From Hymenobacter montanus (GTDB lineage: Bacteria > Bacteroidota > Bacteroidia > Cytophagales > Hymenobacteraceae): a DNA stretch of 64,000 nucleotides. Below, piece by piece: positions 8,930 to 17,474 of the stretch (position 1 is its first letter; every line of letters starts with the position of its first letter). The position numbers were made by a program, and so were the translations under genes. The notes beneath the pieces are model-generated. The model did not search any database. It was not told where the DNA came from and worked only from the letters and a program-made list of their open reading frames with translations. Where the stretch lies: the NCBI RefSeq assembly GCF_014699115.1, contig NZ_JACXAD010000009.1:1-64000 (forward strand), given 5' to 3'.

Positions 8930-9490
8930 AGCTAACTGCTAAGCCAAACGGGACTGATTAGATGTATAACCCCACCATATAGTGGTGTAGTTTTTACTAC
9001 TGAACTTCGCCAGCCCTTATGGGACAAGTGCTTCACAGCAGTACCCGGACAACTCCGGCAGTACGGCGCCTTATCCAGCAACGTCCGGAAAGCTTACAGC
9101 GCTTAGCCACCCGGCACGGGGTCAACCCCAAAACGGTGGCCAAATGGCGTAACTGCGCCACCACAGCTGATGAAGGCCAAGATTGGTTTTTGGACACTGC
9201 TGGGAATCCGTGTGGATATAAGTATATTATTGGTAAGTGGCTTGTCTATTGTTTTTCCGCTATTAATAGTTGCTTTTGACTGCCACTCTCTTTTCTCGTT
9301 CTCATGAAGCCTACCCGTCCAGCCACTGATAACCAGCACAAGCTCGTTCGACTCGTCGTAGCCTTACTGGACTGGTTGGCGATAAAATTGACTAATTCCC
9401 CATTAGCTGCAAGAAAAGTAGGGTAAAGCGCGCAACGTTTACACTTGCTAGCCGGTCAAGCTGGGAAACCACTTCATTTCTCGCTTGCCA
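8930..9490. other. Gene-poor stretch with IS remnant
   Basis: About 600 bp between the TamB-like gene and the methyltransferase gene. It has a short hairpin GTTAGC–GCA–GCTAAC (8922–8936), a palindromic CACCATATAGTGGTG near 8973, and the truncated transposase listed separately. A 40-codon frame at 9304–9426 (starting MKPTRPATDN) has no recognisable relatives, and I do not call it a gene. Base composition falls well below that of the neighbours. Confidence 0.5.
9019..9168 (+). pseudogene. IS481-like transposase, N-terminal fragment
   Basis: The first 50 or so codons (MGQVLHSSTRTTPAVRRLI, then SLQRLATRHGVNPKTVAKWR) encode the helix-turn-helix start typical of IS481-type transposases. After about residue 52 the frame changes to unrelated sequence and ends at 9279. 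The DDE catalytic core is missing, so this is a decayed insertion sequence. The break point near 9168 is estimated from where the family pattern stops. Confidence 0.65.
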
Positions 9491-10336
9491 ATGCCAATGT
9501 TACCTCCTCAGCCCACTTCTCGCGCGGATAAGTGGTCTATTGCCTTAGCGTTTAGTCGCCTAACGGGGCTCTACAACACTACGGAGATTAGCTCGGGTAC
9601 CATTGCATCTGACAATCCTATTCACCAACGGTTGCTGTTTCCTTATCAGCAAGTGGCGAGCTGTATTGCCGGCAGTGTCCTTGAATTGGGATGCGGCTGG
9701 GGGCGCGGCTTAGCACTACTGCTGCCGAAGGCGAGCCACTACACTGGTATTGATAAAAACCAGCAGTTAATTAGTATACTACGGGCTAACCATCACCAGG
9801 CCAATTTTGTAGCTGCCTCTATTCCCTCGCTTCAGTTTCTGGAAGATAATACGTTTGATCAGGTTATTTCCTTCCAGGTAATTGAGCACATTCAGGACGA
9901 TGACTCCTTTGTAAAGGAAGCTTACCGCGTGCTAAAGCCGGGTGGACAGTTGTTCCTAACAACCATCAATAAGAACTTTTCACTAACTCGCAATCCTTGG
10001 CACGTTCGGGAGTACTGCGCCGACAGCCTGGCCATGCTGCTAGGCAAACACTTTTCCACCATTAAGCGGCAAGGCATCCAGGGCAATAGTCGGGTACAAA
10101 CTTATAATTGGCACCATGCGGAGGCCGTGCGAAAAATCACCCGCTTCGATGTGCTTAATCTTCAATACCGCTTGCCCCCCTGGCTACTTCGGTTGCCTTA
10201 TGAACTGCTAAATCGCTACAATCGCAATCGTTTGGTAGCTAGCACACAGGCGGCGCTGGAAATTAGCTGCGCTGATTTCTCTGTTAGTGAAGACCCTGAC
10301 AAGAGTTCAGATTTATTTTACGTGGCGACGAAGTAG
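9491..10336 (+). CDS. Class I SAM-dependent methyltransferase
   Basis: Methyltransferase of about 281 residues. The SAM-binding motif I is VLELGCGWGRG, at about residues 63–73. It is followed by YTGIDKNQQL (acidic residue after strand 2), DNTFDQVISFQVIEHI (motif post-I/II) and the strand LKPGGQLFLTTINKN, all typical of Methyltransf_11/25-type enzymes. The substrate is unknown. The start is uncertain: ATG at 9491 or 9497, or TTG at 9485. The gene stands alone between two repeat-rich gaps. Its composition is more AT-rich than the ftsX block that follows, which may mean later acquisition. Confidence 0.85.
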   Translation: MPMLPPQPTSRADKWSIALAFSRLTGLYNTTEISSGTIASDNPIHQRLLFPYQQVASCIAGSVLELGCGWGRGLALLLPKASHYTGIDKNQQLISILRANHHQANFVAASIPSLQFLEDNTFDQVISFQVIEHIQDDDSFVKEAYRVLKPGGQLFLTTINKNFSLTRNPWHVREYCADSLAMLLGKHFSTIKRQGIQGNSRVQTYNWHHAEAVRKITRFDVLNLQYRLPPWLLRLPYELLNRYNRNRLVASTQAALEISCADFSVSEDPDKSSDLFYVATK

Positions 10337-10527
10337 CGCTACAGGAGCATTGTTAAACAAATAGGGGAAACCTCCGACTCAGGAGCTAAGCAGCTCAACC
10401 GATGCTGATAAGGCACAAATACGCCGTAAGAGTGGCCTTGGTTAAAAGTTTGGTCCGAACGCCGCATTTAGCAGCTGCTAAACTCGAAGTGCATACCGGG
10501 AGCCATACAGTAGCGCTTTTGACTATA

Positions 10528-10613
10528 TGTATAGTCCCAAGGTGGGTTAGGTCTCGGGTAAAGCTAGTGGGGTTCTGTTGCCGTTGCGCACAGATAAATT
10601 TTGGGACTATACA
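10528..10613. repeat. Perfect 13-bp inverted repeat pair, MITE-like
   Basis: TGTATAGTCCCAA at 10528–10540 is exactly inverted as TTGGGACTATACA at 10601–10613, enclosing 60 bp. A third partial copy, GACTATA at 10521–10527, forms a small palindrome with the left arm. This suits the two ends of a tiny non-autonomous element or a collapsed IS. No matching transposase is seen in the window. Confidence 0.5.
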
Positions 10614-10638
10614 AATATTTACCCCGTGACAACCCAGC

Positions 10639-10742
10639 GCCACGTAGCGGTGGCAGAGCAACCGGACGAATCTGTCACCGCTACGCGGCTTTATCCCCGT
10701 TCCGGCTGCCCATGCTACTAACCTGCCGCCGCTACGTGGCTA
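10639..10742. repeat. Cluster of CACGTAGCGG palindromes
   Basis: CCACGTAGCGGTGGCAGAG-type sequence near 10640 is mirrored by TCTGTCACCGCTACGCGG near 10670–10688. A further inverted copy, GCCGCTACGTGGC, lies near 10728–10740. The first two can form a stem of about 14 bp with one mismatch. It looks like a short dispersed palindromic repeat, upstream of ftsX. Confidence 0.5.
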
Positions 10743-10838
10743 GTCTGCAACTCTTGAGTTAGCTACGCGGAACTTCAGCTGAAGGCGGGTAGTAGTGGTT
10801 ATTTTCCCCGCTATCTCGTTACTTCAGTAGCCAAAAAC

Positions 10839-10846
10839 TACCTTTG
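10839..10846 (+). promoter_or_regulatory. Candidate -7 box (TACCTTTG) of the ftsX operon
   Basis: TACCTTTG fits the Bacteroidota sigma-ABfr -7 consensus TAnnTTTG exactly. It ends 7 bp before the ftsX ATG, so the transcript would have almost no leader. A clear -33 TTTG is not obvious. This is prediction only. Confidence 0.4.
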
Positions 10847-10853
10847 CCTGCAT

Positions 10854-11753
10854 ATGGCTACCTCCACCGCTTCTCCTACCCGCAAGAAAAAGCTTGGCTC
10901 CTACCCTACTTTGCTCGTGGTGTTCAGCATTACGCTGGCCTTGGTGGTCATTGGCTTGTTTGGCTTGTTGCTGATTCACGCGCAAAAACTCTCGGAGATG
11001 GTACGCGAGAACCTGGAAGTGCAAGTGTACCTCGAACGCGACTTGCCCGAGACGGAGCTGCTACGCCTGCAGCAAGACCTCGGCCAACTGCCCTACGTGG
11101 CCGAGCGCGGGGGCAAGCCCCTGATTCGGTTCGTGAGCAAGGAGGAAGGAGCCCGCCAGCTGCTGCAAACCACGGGCGAAGACTTCCGGCAGTTCCTCGG
11201 CGACAACCCGCTACGCGACGCCTACGTGCTCAAAATCAAGCCTGAATTTACCGATACCCTGCACCTGCACCAGTTGGAGCGGAGCGTTTCGAGCCAGCGC
11301 GGGGTGTTTGAGATGCAGTACCCGCAAGACCTGTTCGCCAGCATCAACCACAACCTGACCCGGGTGAGCCTCGTGCTGCTGGGCTTCGCGGCGGTGCTGG
11401 TGCTGGTCGTGGTCATCCTGATTAATAATACGATTAAGCTGGCGCTGTTCTCGCAACGCTTTCTCATTCGGTCGATGCAACTGGTCGGCGCGACGCGGTT
11501 CTTTATTCAGCAGCCGTTTTTGCGGCGGGCCACCTGGCAGGGGTTGGCCAGCGGGGTACTCGCCGCCCTGCTGCTGCTGACCCTGATCCAGTACGCCTAC
11601 TTCCAGGTCGAGCCCCTGCGCCTGCTGCGCGACGACCTGCGGCTGGGTCTGGTGTTGCTGGGCGTGGTGATTCTGGGGATGGTCATCGGCTTTTTCAGCT
11701 CGGCCCGGGCCGTACACAAATACCTGCAAATGTCGCTCGACGACCTGTACTAA
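10854..11753 (+). CDS. ftsX: Cell division protein FtsX (permease-like)
   Basis: Membrane half of the FtsEX complex, which links the divisome to activation of peptidoglycan hydrolases. The protein has 299 residues with TM1 at about 18–42, then a periplasmic loop with the conserved pattern VQVYLERDLPETELLRL and IRFVSKEEGARQLL. TM2 to TM4 lie at about 171–191, 228–250 and 264–284, giving the four-helix FtsX layout. ftsE is not adjacent, which is common in Bacteroidota. It heads a same-strand run with the DUF3098, uppP, truB and ribF genes. Confidence 0.95.
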   Translation: MATSTASPTRKKKLGSYPTLLVVFSITLALVVIGLFGLLLIHAQKLSEMVRENLEVQVYLERDLPETELLRLQQDLGQLPYVAERGGKPLIRFVSKEEGARQLLQTTGEDFRQFLGDNPLRDAYVLKIKPEFTDTLHLHQLERSVSSQRGVFEMQYPQDLFASINHNLTRVSLVLLGFAAVLVLVVVILINNTIKLALFSQRFLIRSMQLVGATRFFIQQPFLRRATWQGLASGVLAALLLLTLIQYAYFQVEPLRLLRDDLRLGLVLLGVVILGMVIGFFSSARAVHKYLQMSLDDLY

Positions 11754-11871
11754 TCACTTAACCAGCCTTCCTTCCCGTCCTTCATCCCCCTGATGAGAGG
11801 CTCGCCCTTCTGCTCAGCGGGCCGTCGCCCGACGCTGGAGGGGTCTTCACTGCTAAATCCGCCTTGTTATA

Positions 11872-12186
11872 ATGAATCCTACGCCTCACTTCGCTTTCGG
11901 CCCTCGCAATTACCGCCTGATGTGGCTGGGCCTGGCCGTCCTCGCCGCCGGCTTCATCACCATGATGTTCGGCGACAAAGACAACTACGGCGAAGATTTT
12001 ATCGGCATCACCCTGGGCCCGCTGCTGCTGTTTATCGGGTTTGGAATCGAATTCGCCGCCATTATGGTCCGCGACAAAACCCTGGCCCCGCAAGCCCCCG
12101 CCGCCCCGGCCGGGGCCAGCCTGACTTCGGCGGGCGCGACGCCGCCGGCCACCCCGCCCGCGACGCCCGCTTACAAGCGCCCGTAA
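11872..12186 (+). CDS. DUF3098 small membrane protein
   Basis: A 104-residue protein with two predicted membrane helices (about 15–35 and 45–65) and an Ala/Pro-rich tail of about 35 residues. The N-terminal pattern FAFGPRNYRLMWLGLAV followed by FITMMFGDKDNYGEDFIG identifies DUF3098. The function is unknown. In Bacteroidota it is typically found between ftsX and uppP, as here, so a role linked to cell division or envelope synthesis is plausible from context only. Confidence 0.9.
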   Translation: MNPTPHFAFGPRNYRLMWLGLAVLAAGFITMMFGDKDNYGEDFIGITLGPLLLFIGFGIEFAAIMVRDKTLAPQAPAAPAGASLTSAGATPPATPPATPAYKRP

Positions 12187-12249
12187 GCGTGGGCGCGGTT
12201 GGCACCGTTGGCAGCCGCTCCCCGATACCTGTCCAATAGATAACTGCTA

Positions 12250-13080
12250 ATGACTTACTGGCACGCGCTGCTCCTGGCCATCGTGGAGGGCATCACCGAG
12301 TTTTTACCCGTGTCCAGCACCGGGCACATGATCATTGCTTCGGCCCTGCTGGGCGTTACCCCCACGCCGTTCTTTAAGCTGTACCTGGTCATCATTCAGC
12401 TGGGGGCGATTCTTTCGGTATTTGCGGTGTACTGGCGGCGCTTTTTTCAGAGCATCGACTTTTATCTGAAGCTGCTGGCGGCCTTTTTGCCCATCATTAT
12501 CGTGGGCCTGCTGCTGAAAAAGCACATCGATGCCCTACTCGAATCGGTGACGACCGTGGCCCTGATGCTGCTGCTCGGGGGCATCGTGCTGCTGTTCATC
12601 GACCGCTGGTTTCCGCAGGAAGAGCCTAACCGGGGGGGGCACCCGGTCACGAACCCGGGCTGGAAAGAAGCCTTCGTCATTGGCCTGTTCCAGTGCCTGG
12701 CGGTGGTGCCGGGGGTAAGCCGCTCGGCGGCGACCATCATTGGCGGCCTCACCCAGAAGCTCACGCGCCAAGCAGCGGCCGAGTTTGCGTTCTTCCTGGC
12801 GATGCCCACCATGGCCGCCGCCGCCGTGAAGGACCTGTACGACTATTACAAGGATGCCCGAGCCCAGGGGGCCGACCTGGGGCACCTGTTCACGGCTGAG
12901 CAGGTGAAGCAGCTGGTGCTGGGCAACGTGGTGGCCTTCGTGGTGGCCCTGCTGGCCATCCGGCTGTTCGTCGGCTTCGTGGCCAAATATGGCTTTCGCG
13001 CGTTTGGCATTTATCGCATCATCGCGGGCGGGCTGCTATTGCTGCTCATCGGCCTGCATATGAACCTGCAACTGCTATGA
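12250..13080 (+). CDS. uppP: Undecaprenyl-diphosphatase UppP (BacA)
   Basis: Integral membrane enzyme that dephosphorylates undecaprenyl pyrophosphate to recycle the lipid carrier for peptidoglycan and other envelope polymers. It has 276 residues and about eight helices. The two catalytic signatures are EGITEFLP followed by VSSTGH at residues 13–26, and PGVSRSAAT at 154–162. The stop overlaps the truB start by 4 bp (ATGA), which indicates translational coupling. Confidence 0.97.
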   Translation: MTYWHALLLAIVEGITEFLPVSSTGHMIIASALLGVTPTPFFKLYLVIIQLGAILSVFAVYWRRFFQSIDFYLKLLAAFLPIIIVGLLLKKHIDALLESVTTVALMLLLGGIVLLFIDRWFPQEEPNRGGHPVTNPGWKEAFVIGLFQCLAVVPGVSRSAATIIGGLTQKLTRQAAAEFAFFLAMPTMAAAAVKDLYDYYKDARAQGADLGHLFTAEQVKQLVLGNVVAFVVALLAIRLFVGFVAKYGFRAFGIYRIIAGGLLLLLIGLHMNLQLL

Positions 13081-13925
13081 GTACGAAAAGCTTAGCGGAT
13101 TTCGACTTTGAGGCGGGCGAAGTCCTGCTGCTCGACAAGCCCCTGACCTGGACCTCGTTCGATGTGGTCCGCAAGGTGAAAAACGCCTTACGCATCCGGA
13201 AAATCGGCCACGCCGGTACGCTCGACCCCTTAGCCACCGGCCTGCTCATCCTCTGCACCGGCAAGAAAACCAAGCAAATCGACCAGATCCAGGCTCAGGA
13301 GAAGGAATACACGGGCACCTTCCGCCTGGGCGAAACCACCCCGAGCTTCGACCTGGAAACCGCCGTGGACCTGGTCCGGCCCTACGCCCATCTCACGACG
13401 GAGCAACTGACGGCCGCCGTTGGGCAGCTCACCGGCACCATTCAGCAAACCCCACCCCTGTTCTCGGCCGTGAAAATCGAGGGCCAGCGGGCCTACGAAA
13501 TTGCTCGCCAGGGGCTGGCCGCGGAAATCAAAGCTAAAACCGTGGAAATAAAAGCGTTCGAGCTCACCCGCATCGCGCTGCCCGAGGTAGATTTCCGCAT
13601 CGTGTGCTCCAAGGGCACCTACATCCGCAGCCTGGCGCGCGACCTGGGGGAGGCCCTGGGCTGCGGCGCTCACCTTACCCAGCTGGTGCGTACCCGCATC
13701 GGCGAGTTTCGGGTAGCAGATGCGTTTTCGCTGGCGGCCATTGAGGCGCTACGTCCGCCGCGTCCGGAAGGTGCCGCGCCCCGCCCCGAACGGTCCCGGC
13801 CGGCCCCAAACCGGGCCGGGCTGCAATACTACGCGGCGCGGCAGGCCGACACCCTGGCCGCCCCGCACCAGCAGGACCCTCGCCCCGACCCGATGGCCCC
13901 GCCGCCCGGCCCAGGCGACCAGTAG
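13077..13925 (+). CDS. truB: tRNA pseudouridine(55) synthase TruB
   Basis: Makes pseudouridine 55 in the T-loop of tRNAs. The catalytic aspartate is D50 in [12 protein letters not shown]. It is followed by [17 protein letters not shown], the [19 protein letters not shown] thumb and [15 protein letters not shown]. The core ends near residue 220. The remaining 60 or so residues are unusually rich in Pro, Arg and Ala and look disordered. The start ATG overlaps the uppP stop. The enzyme is certain, and only the tail is odd. Confidence 0.97.
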   Translation: MSTKSLADFDFEAGEVLLLDKPLTWTSFDVVRKVKNALRIRKIGHAGTLDPLATGLLILCTGKKTKQIDQIQAQEKEYTGTFRLGETTPSFDLETAVDLVRPYAHLTTEQLTAAVGQLTGTIQQTPPLFSAVKIEGQRAYEIARQGLAAEIKAKTVEIKAFELTRIALPEVDFRIVCSKGTYIRSLARDLGEALGCGAHLTQLVRTRIGEFRVADAFSLAAIEALRPPRPEGAAPRPERSRPAPNRAGLQYYAARQADTLAAPHQQDPRPDPMAPPPGPGDQ

Positions 13926-13932
13926 CTCGCGG

Positions 13933-13940
13933 TACCTTTA
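13933..13940 (+). promoter_or_regulatory. Candidate -7 box upstream of ribF
   Basis: TACCTTTA differs from TAnnTTTG at one position and lies in the 138-bp gap before ribF. A second candidate, TACCTTCG, is at 14017–14024. No FMN riboswitch-like structure was recognised. Prediction only. Confidence 0.25.
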
Positions 13941-14063
13941 GCCGGGGCGAATACTCCGCTCGGGCCCGACAATTGCCGGCTCGCCGCCCCGGCGCGCAAT
14001 TCAGGGATGCGGCCGTTACCTTCGTGGTGCTTCTCTTCTATTCATTCGCTTCTCCGGCGCCCC

Positions 14064-15011
14064 ATGCACGTCATCCGCGACCCGGCCCAGTTTCCTTTTC
14101 TCGCCAACGCCGTCGTCACCAGCGGCACGTTTGATGGCGTCCACGTCGGGCACCAGCGCATTTTGGCGCGGCTACGCGAAGTGGCGCAAGCCCGGGGCGG
14201 GCCCTCGGTGGTTATCACCTACTGGCCCCACCCGCGCCTGGTGCTGGGCCCGCCTCTCTCCCACCCCGAGCTGCTGGCGCTCCAGCTGCTCAATACCCTG
14301 GAGGAACGCATTGCCAAGCTCGCTAAATTTGGCGTTGACTACCTGCTGATTGTGCCGTTTACCCGCGAGTTCGCGCAGTGGACTTCGGAGGAGTACATTC
14401 AACAGCTGCTGCTGAAAACCGTTGGGGCCAAGCAGTTGGTTATCGGCTACGACCACCGCTTTGGCAAAAACCGGGAAGGCGGCTTCGACTACCTCACCCA
14501 GCACGCCGACCGCTACGGGCTGACCGTCGAAGAAATACCGCGCGAAGACGTGGACGCCGTGGGCGTGAGCAGCACCCGCATTCGTCAGGCCCTGCGCCAG
14601 GGCGACATCGCCACGGCCAACCGCTACCTGGGCTACCAGTATCCGCTCAGTGGCGTGGTGGTGCCCGGGCAGCAGCTGGGCCGCACCATCGGCTACCCCA
14701 CGGCCAACCTCGCCCCGGCCGAGCCGCTGAAGCTGGTACCCGCGCGGGGCATCTACGCGGTGTGGGCCACCACGGCGGCGGGCACCCGGCACCCGGCCAT
14801 GCTCAGCATTGGGGTGCGACCGACCATTGGCGACGACCTGGCGCAAACCATTGAGGTTAATCTGCTGGACTTCAGCGGTGATTTATACAACCAAGTGCTG
14901 ACCCTAGAGTTCGTGGCCTGGCTGCGGGCCGAGGAAAAATACGACGGACTGGAAGCCCTGACGGCTCAGCTGGCGCGGGATGCGGAAGCCACGCGGGCCG
15001 CCCTGGCATAA
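14064..15011 (+). CDS. ribF: Bifunctional riboflavin kinase / FAD synthetase RibF
   Basis: Converts riboflavin to FMN and then FAD. The N-terminal adenylyltransferase domain has GTFDGVHVGH at residues 21–30 and the SSTRIRQAL motif. The C-terminal flavokinase domain begins near 190, with GRTIGYPTANL and a later TIEVNLLDFSGDLY. Its 315 residues are the normal length. I chose ATG 14064 (MHVIRDPAQF). A longer frame from 14007 has no family support. It closes the ftsX–uppP–truB–ribF run. Confidence 0.96.
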   Translation: MHVIRDPAQFPFLANAVVTSGTFDGVHVGHQRILARLREVAQARGGPSVVITYWPHPRLVLGPPLSHPELLALQLLNTLEERIAKLAKFGVDYLLIVPFTREFAQWTSEEYIQQLLLKTVGAKQLVIGYDHRFGKNREGGFDYLTQHADRYGLTVEEIPREDVDAVGVSSTRIRQALRQGDIATANRYLGYQYPLSGVVVPGQQLGRTIGYPTANLAPAEPLKLVPARGIYAVWATTAAGTRHPAMLSIGVRPTIGDDLAQTIEVNLLDFSGDLYNQVLTLEFVAWLRAEEKYDGLEALTAQLARDAEATRAALA

Positions 15012-15239
15012 CCCTTTTTTTGTTTCACCTAGCCGAAAACGCAGTAATAGCCGCCGAGCAGGCGGCCCGCCGTGCGCGACGGGCACAGACGAAGCAGCCC
15101 CGGTGCATCGTTAGCCCCGGCAGTAAGCGCTTCAGCTCAAAGGATACCCCGGATACCTCTCGCTGGTATGCCACCCGCCTGCTGGCCGGGCCCGGCTGCA
15201 AGAGTACTAAGCAGCTTATCTTTCAATAGTTTATTTGCA

Positions 15240-16487
15240 ATGAATTACTTACGTTTATTTCTGCTAGGCTGCTGCTGGTTAGGGGCTTTGGGGATGGCCC
15301 GGGCTCAGGGGAAACTCAGTGGGGTGGTGCAGGATTCGGTCACGCACGAGCCGCTGGCGTTCGCCAGCGTGTTTCTGGCCAACACCACGCTGGGCGTTAC
15401 CACCACCGAGCAGGGTCGGTTTGAATTTTCCAAGGTGCCGGCCGGCACCTACGAGGTAGTGGGCTCCTACGTGGGCTACCGCCTGGGCAAGCAGTCTGTC
15501 ACGGTAGGCCCGGCCCCCCAGCAGGTAACGCTGCAACTGGCCCCGACGGGCAACCAGTTGGATGAAGTGGTGGTGCAACCGGCTCCTAACAAGCCCGAGG
15601 ACTACCAGAGATTTTCCGAGATCTTTCTGGGGGGCACCAGCTTCTCGGCGCAGTGCCACATCAGTAACCCCGACCAGGTGCGGGTGTCGTACGACGAATC
15701 GACCGGGGAGCTGACGGCCCAGGCCAAGGAGTTTGTGCAGGTCGACAACGAGGCCCTGGGCTACCGCCTCAAGTACTACGGGCTATACTTTTCCTACGAC
15801 GAGGAAGACCAGTCTATTGCCTACTACGGCCAGCCGGTGTTCGAAGAAATGCCCGCGCGCGACGAGCGGCAGCGGCAGCAGTGGGCAGCCAACCGCCTCA
15901 CGGCGTATACCGGCTCATTTATGCACTTCCTGCGCAGCGTGTACCATAACCGCCTCCAGGCCGATGGCTTCCTGGCCCAGCAGGTGCGCGTGGCCGCCAA
16001 CCCCCGCTTCGAGCAGGCCGACAGCCAGCGCCGCGCTTTACTGGAGAGCCGGCCCAATGGGCCATTCACGGCGGCCGAGCGGGACTCGCTGACGCGGTGG
16101 GGCCGCATGGCCCCGATGGTGGCCACGCTCAACTCCGCCCCCCGTCCCATCGACAGCCTGCGCCGGGTGTCGCCCGACGGGAAGCACACTTATTTACGCT
16201 TTACCGGGGAGCTGCAGGTGTGCCACTTCGGCGAGGCTCCCGACCCCCGCTACCAACGGCCGATGTCTACGCTCGGCGCCTCGCGCACGCCCTACCCCGC
16301 CAAGCGGCAGGTGTCGCGGCTCAAGCTGCAAGGCTCCGAAGCGGAGATCCAAGCTAACGGGTCGCTGCTGAACCCGCTGGAGGCATTCAACGGCGAATAC
16401 TGGGGCTTTGAGCGCATCGGCGAATTTTTACCATTCGATTACGTCCCGCCGGCTCCGGCTCCGGCCGCCCCGACCAAGCCGCGGTAG
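15240..16487 (+). CDS. Secreted carboxypeptidase-regulatory-like domain protein
   Basis: Protein of 415 residues with a signal peptide (residues 1–22, ending ARAQ). A CarboxypepD_reg-like beta-sandwich follows at about 24–105 (LSGVVQDSVTHEPLAFASVF, then GRFEFSKVPAGTYEVVGSYVGY), ending in the LDEVVVQP stretch usually seen before a TonB plug. No TonB-dependent receptor barrel follows. The remaining 300 residues are an uncharacterised region shared with other Bacteroidota periplasmic or surface proteins. It is probably exported and its function is unknown. ATG 15240 is preferred because it begins the signal peptide. Confidence 0.75.
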   Translation: MNYLRLFLLGCCWLGALGMARAQGKLSGVVQDSVTHEPLAFASVFLANTTLGVTTTEQGRFEFSKVPAGTYEVVGSYVGYRLGKQSVTVGPAPQQVTLQLAPTGNQLDEVVVQPAPNKPEDYQRFSEIFLGGTSFSAQCHISNPDQVRVSYDESTGELTAQAKEFVQVDNEALGYRLKYYGLYFSYDEEDQSIAYYGQPVFEEMPARDERQRQQWAANRLTAYTGSFMHFLRSVYHNRLQADGFLAQQVRVAANPRFEQADSQRRALLESRPNGPFTAAERDSLTRWGRMAPMVATLNSAPRPIDSLRRVSPDGKHTYLRFTGELQVCHFGEAPDPRYQRPMSTLGASRTPYPAKRQVSRLKLQGSEAEIQANGSLLNPLEAFNGEYWGFERIGEFLPFDYVPPAPAPAAPTKPR

Positions 16488-16691
16488 CCCACCCCATTTT
16501 GCTTCCGCTTTGCTGGTTGGGCTAGGGGCGTCGCTTGGCTGCCTGGTAGCTTCTGCAGCAGCCTCCCGATTGCGGCGGGAGTGGTGTCAGCCAAGTGTTG
16601 ATTCAATGGCTAACCTAAAGCGACGGCCAAGCCCGCGCGCTGATGTAATTTTCGACCCCAACGCTGGCTCGATGCCGCCCAAACCCCACCC

Positions 16692-17387
16692 ATGATCGAT
16701 AAAACCGTTCCCAACGCCCAGGAAGCCCTCCAAGGTATCGCCGACGGCATGACCCTGATGCTCGGCGGCTTCGGCCTCTGCGGCATCCCCGAAAATTCCA
16801 TTCAGGAGCTGCTGCGCCTCGGCGTGAAGAACCTGACCTGCATCTCTAACAACGCGGGCGTCGACGACTTCGGCATCGGCCGGCTGCTGCAAACCAAGCA
16901 GGTCAGGAAGATGATTGCCAGCTACGTGGGCGAGAACGCCGAGTTTGAGCGGCAGCTGCTGAGCGGCGAGCTCGAGGTAGAGCTGATTCCGCAGGGCACC
17001 CTGGCCGAGCGCTGCCGGGCCGGCGGGGCGGGCATCCCGGCGTTTTTCACCCCGGCCGGCTACGGCACGGAGGTCGGCGAAGGCAAGGAAAGCCGCGAGT
17101 TCAACGGCAAAATGTACTTGCTCGAGACCGCCCTCATTGCCGACTTCGCCTTGGTGAAGGCCTGGAAGGGCGACACCGCCGGCAACCTGATTTACAAAGG
17201 CACCGCCCGCAACTTCAACCCCATGATGGCCACCGCCGGCAAAATCACCGTGGCCGAGGTGGAAGAGCTGGTGCCCGCCGGCGAGCTCGACCCCAACCAG
17301 ATTCACACGCCGGGCATTTTCGTGCAGCGCATTTACCAGGGCGAGCACTACGAGAAGCGCATCGAGCAGCGCACCGTACGCAGCTGA
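16692..17387 (+). CDS. 3-oxoacid CoA-transferase, subunit A
   Basis: Alpha subunit of a family I CoA-transferase (succinyl-CoA:3-oxoacid or acetate/acetoacetyl type), used in ketone-body or short-chain acid metabolism. It has 231 residues. Landmarks are the N-terminal [14 protein letters not shown], the [14 protein letters not shown] strand and the late region [24 protein letters not shown]. The catalytic glutamate is on subunit B, which starts 1.5 kb downstream at 18889 rather than adjacent. A serine hydrolase gene lies between them. Confidence 0.93.
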   Translation: MIDKTVPNAQEALQGIADGMTLMLGGFGLCGIPENSIQELLRLGVKNLTCISNNAGVDDFGIGRLLQTKQVRKMIASYVGENAEFERQLLSGELEVELIPQGTLAERCRAGGAGIPAFFTPAGYGTEVGEGKESREFNGKMYLLETALIADFALVKAWKGDTAGNLIYKGTARNFNPMMATAGKITVAEVEELVPAGELDPNQIHTPGIFVQRIYQGEHYEKRIEQRTVRS

Positions 17388-17474
17388 TAAGTTGCCTAAT
17401 TGCTGTAGTGGCAATAAGGCTAAGGTGCTGATTCAAACTACAGGCCCCTGCTTTACCAGAATTTTGACGGCCAT

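Larger units (their letters stand above)
10337..10838. other. Repeat-rich intergenic region upstream of ftsX
   Basis: About 500 bp without a convincing gene. The sub-features are the 13-bp inverted repeat pair and the GTAGCGG palindromes listed separately. The short frames on both strands around 10400–10660 mirror each other and have no protein-like pattern. Confidence 0.5.

Noticed and set aside
13926..14063. FMN riboswitch before ribF
   Set aside because: The gap is only 138 bp, and I could not find the conserved FMN-aptamer core sequences.
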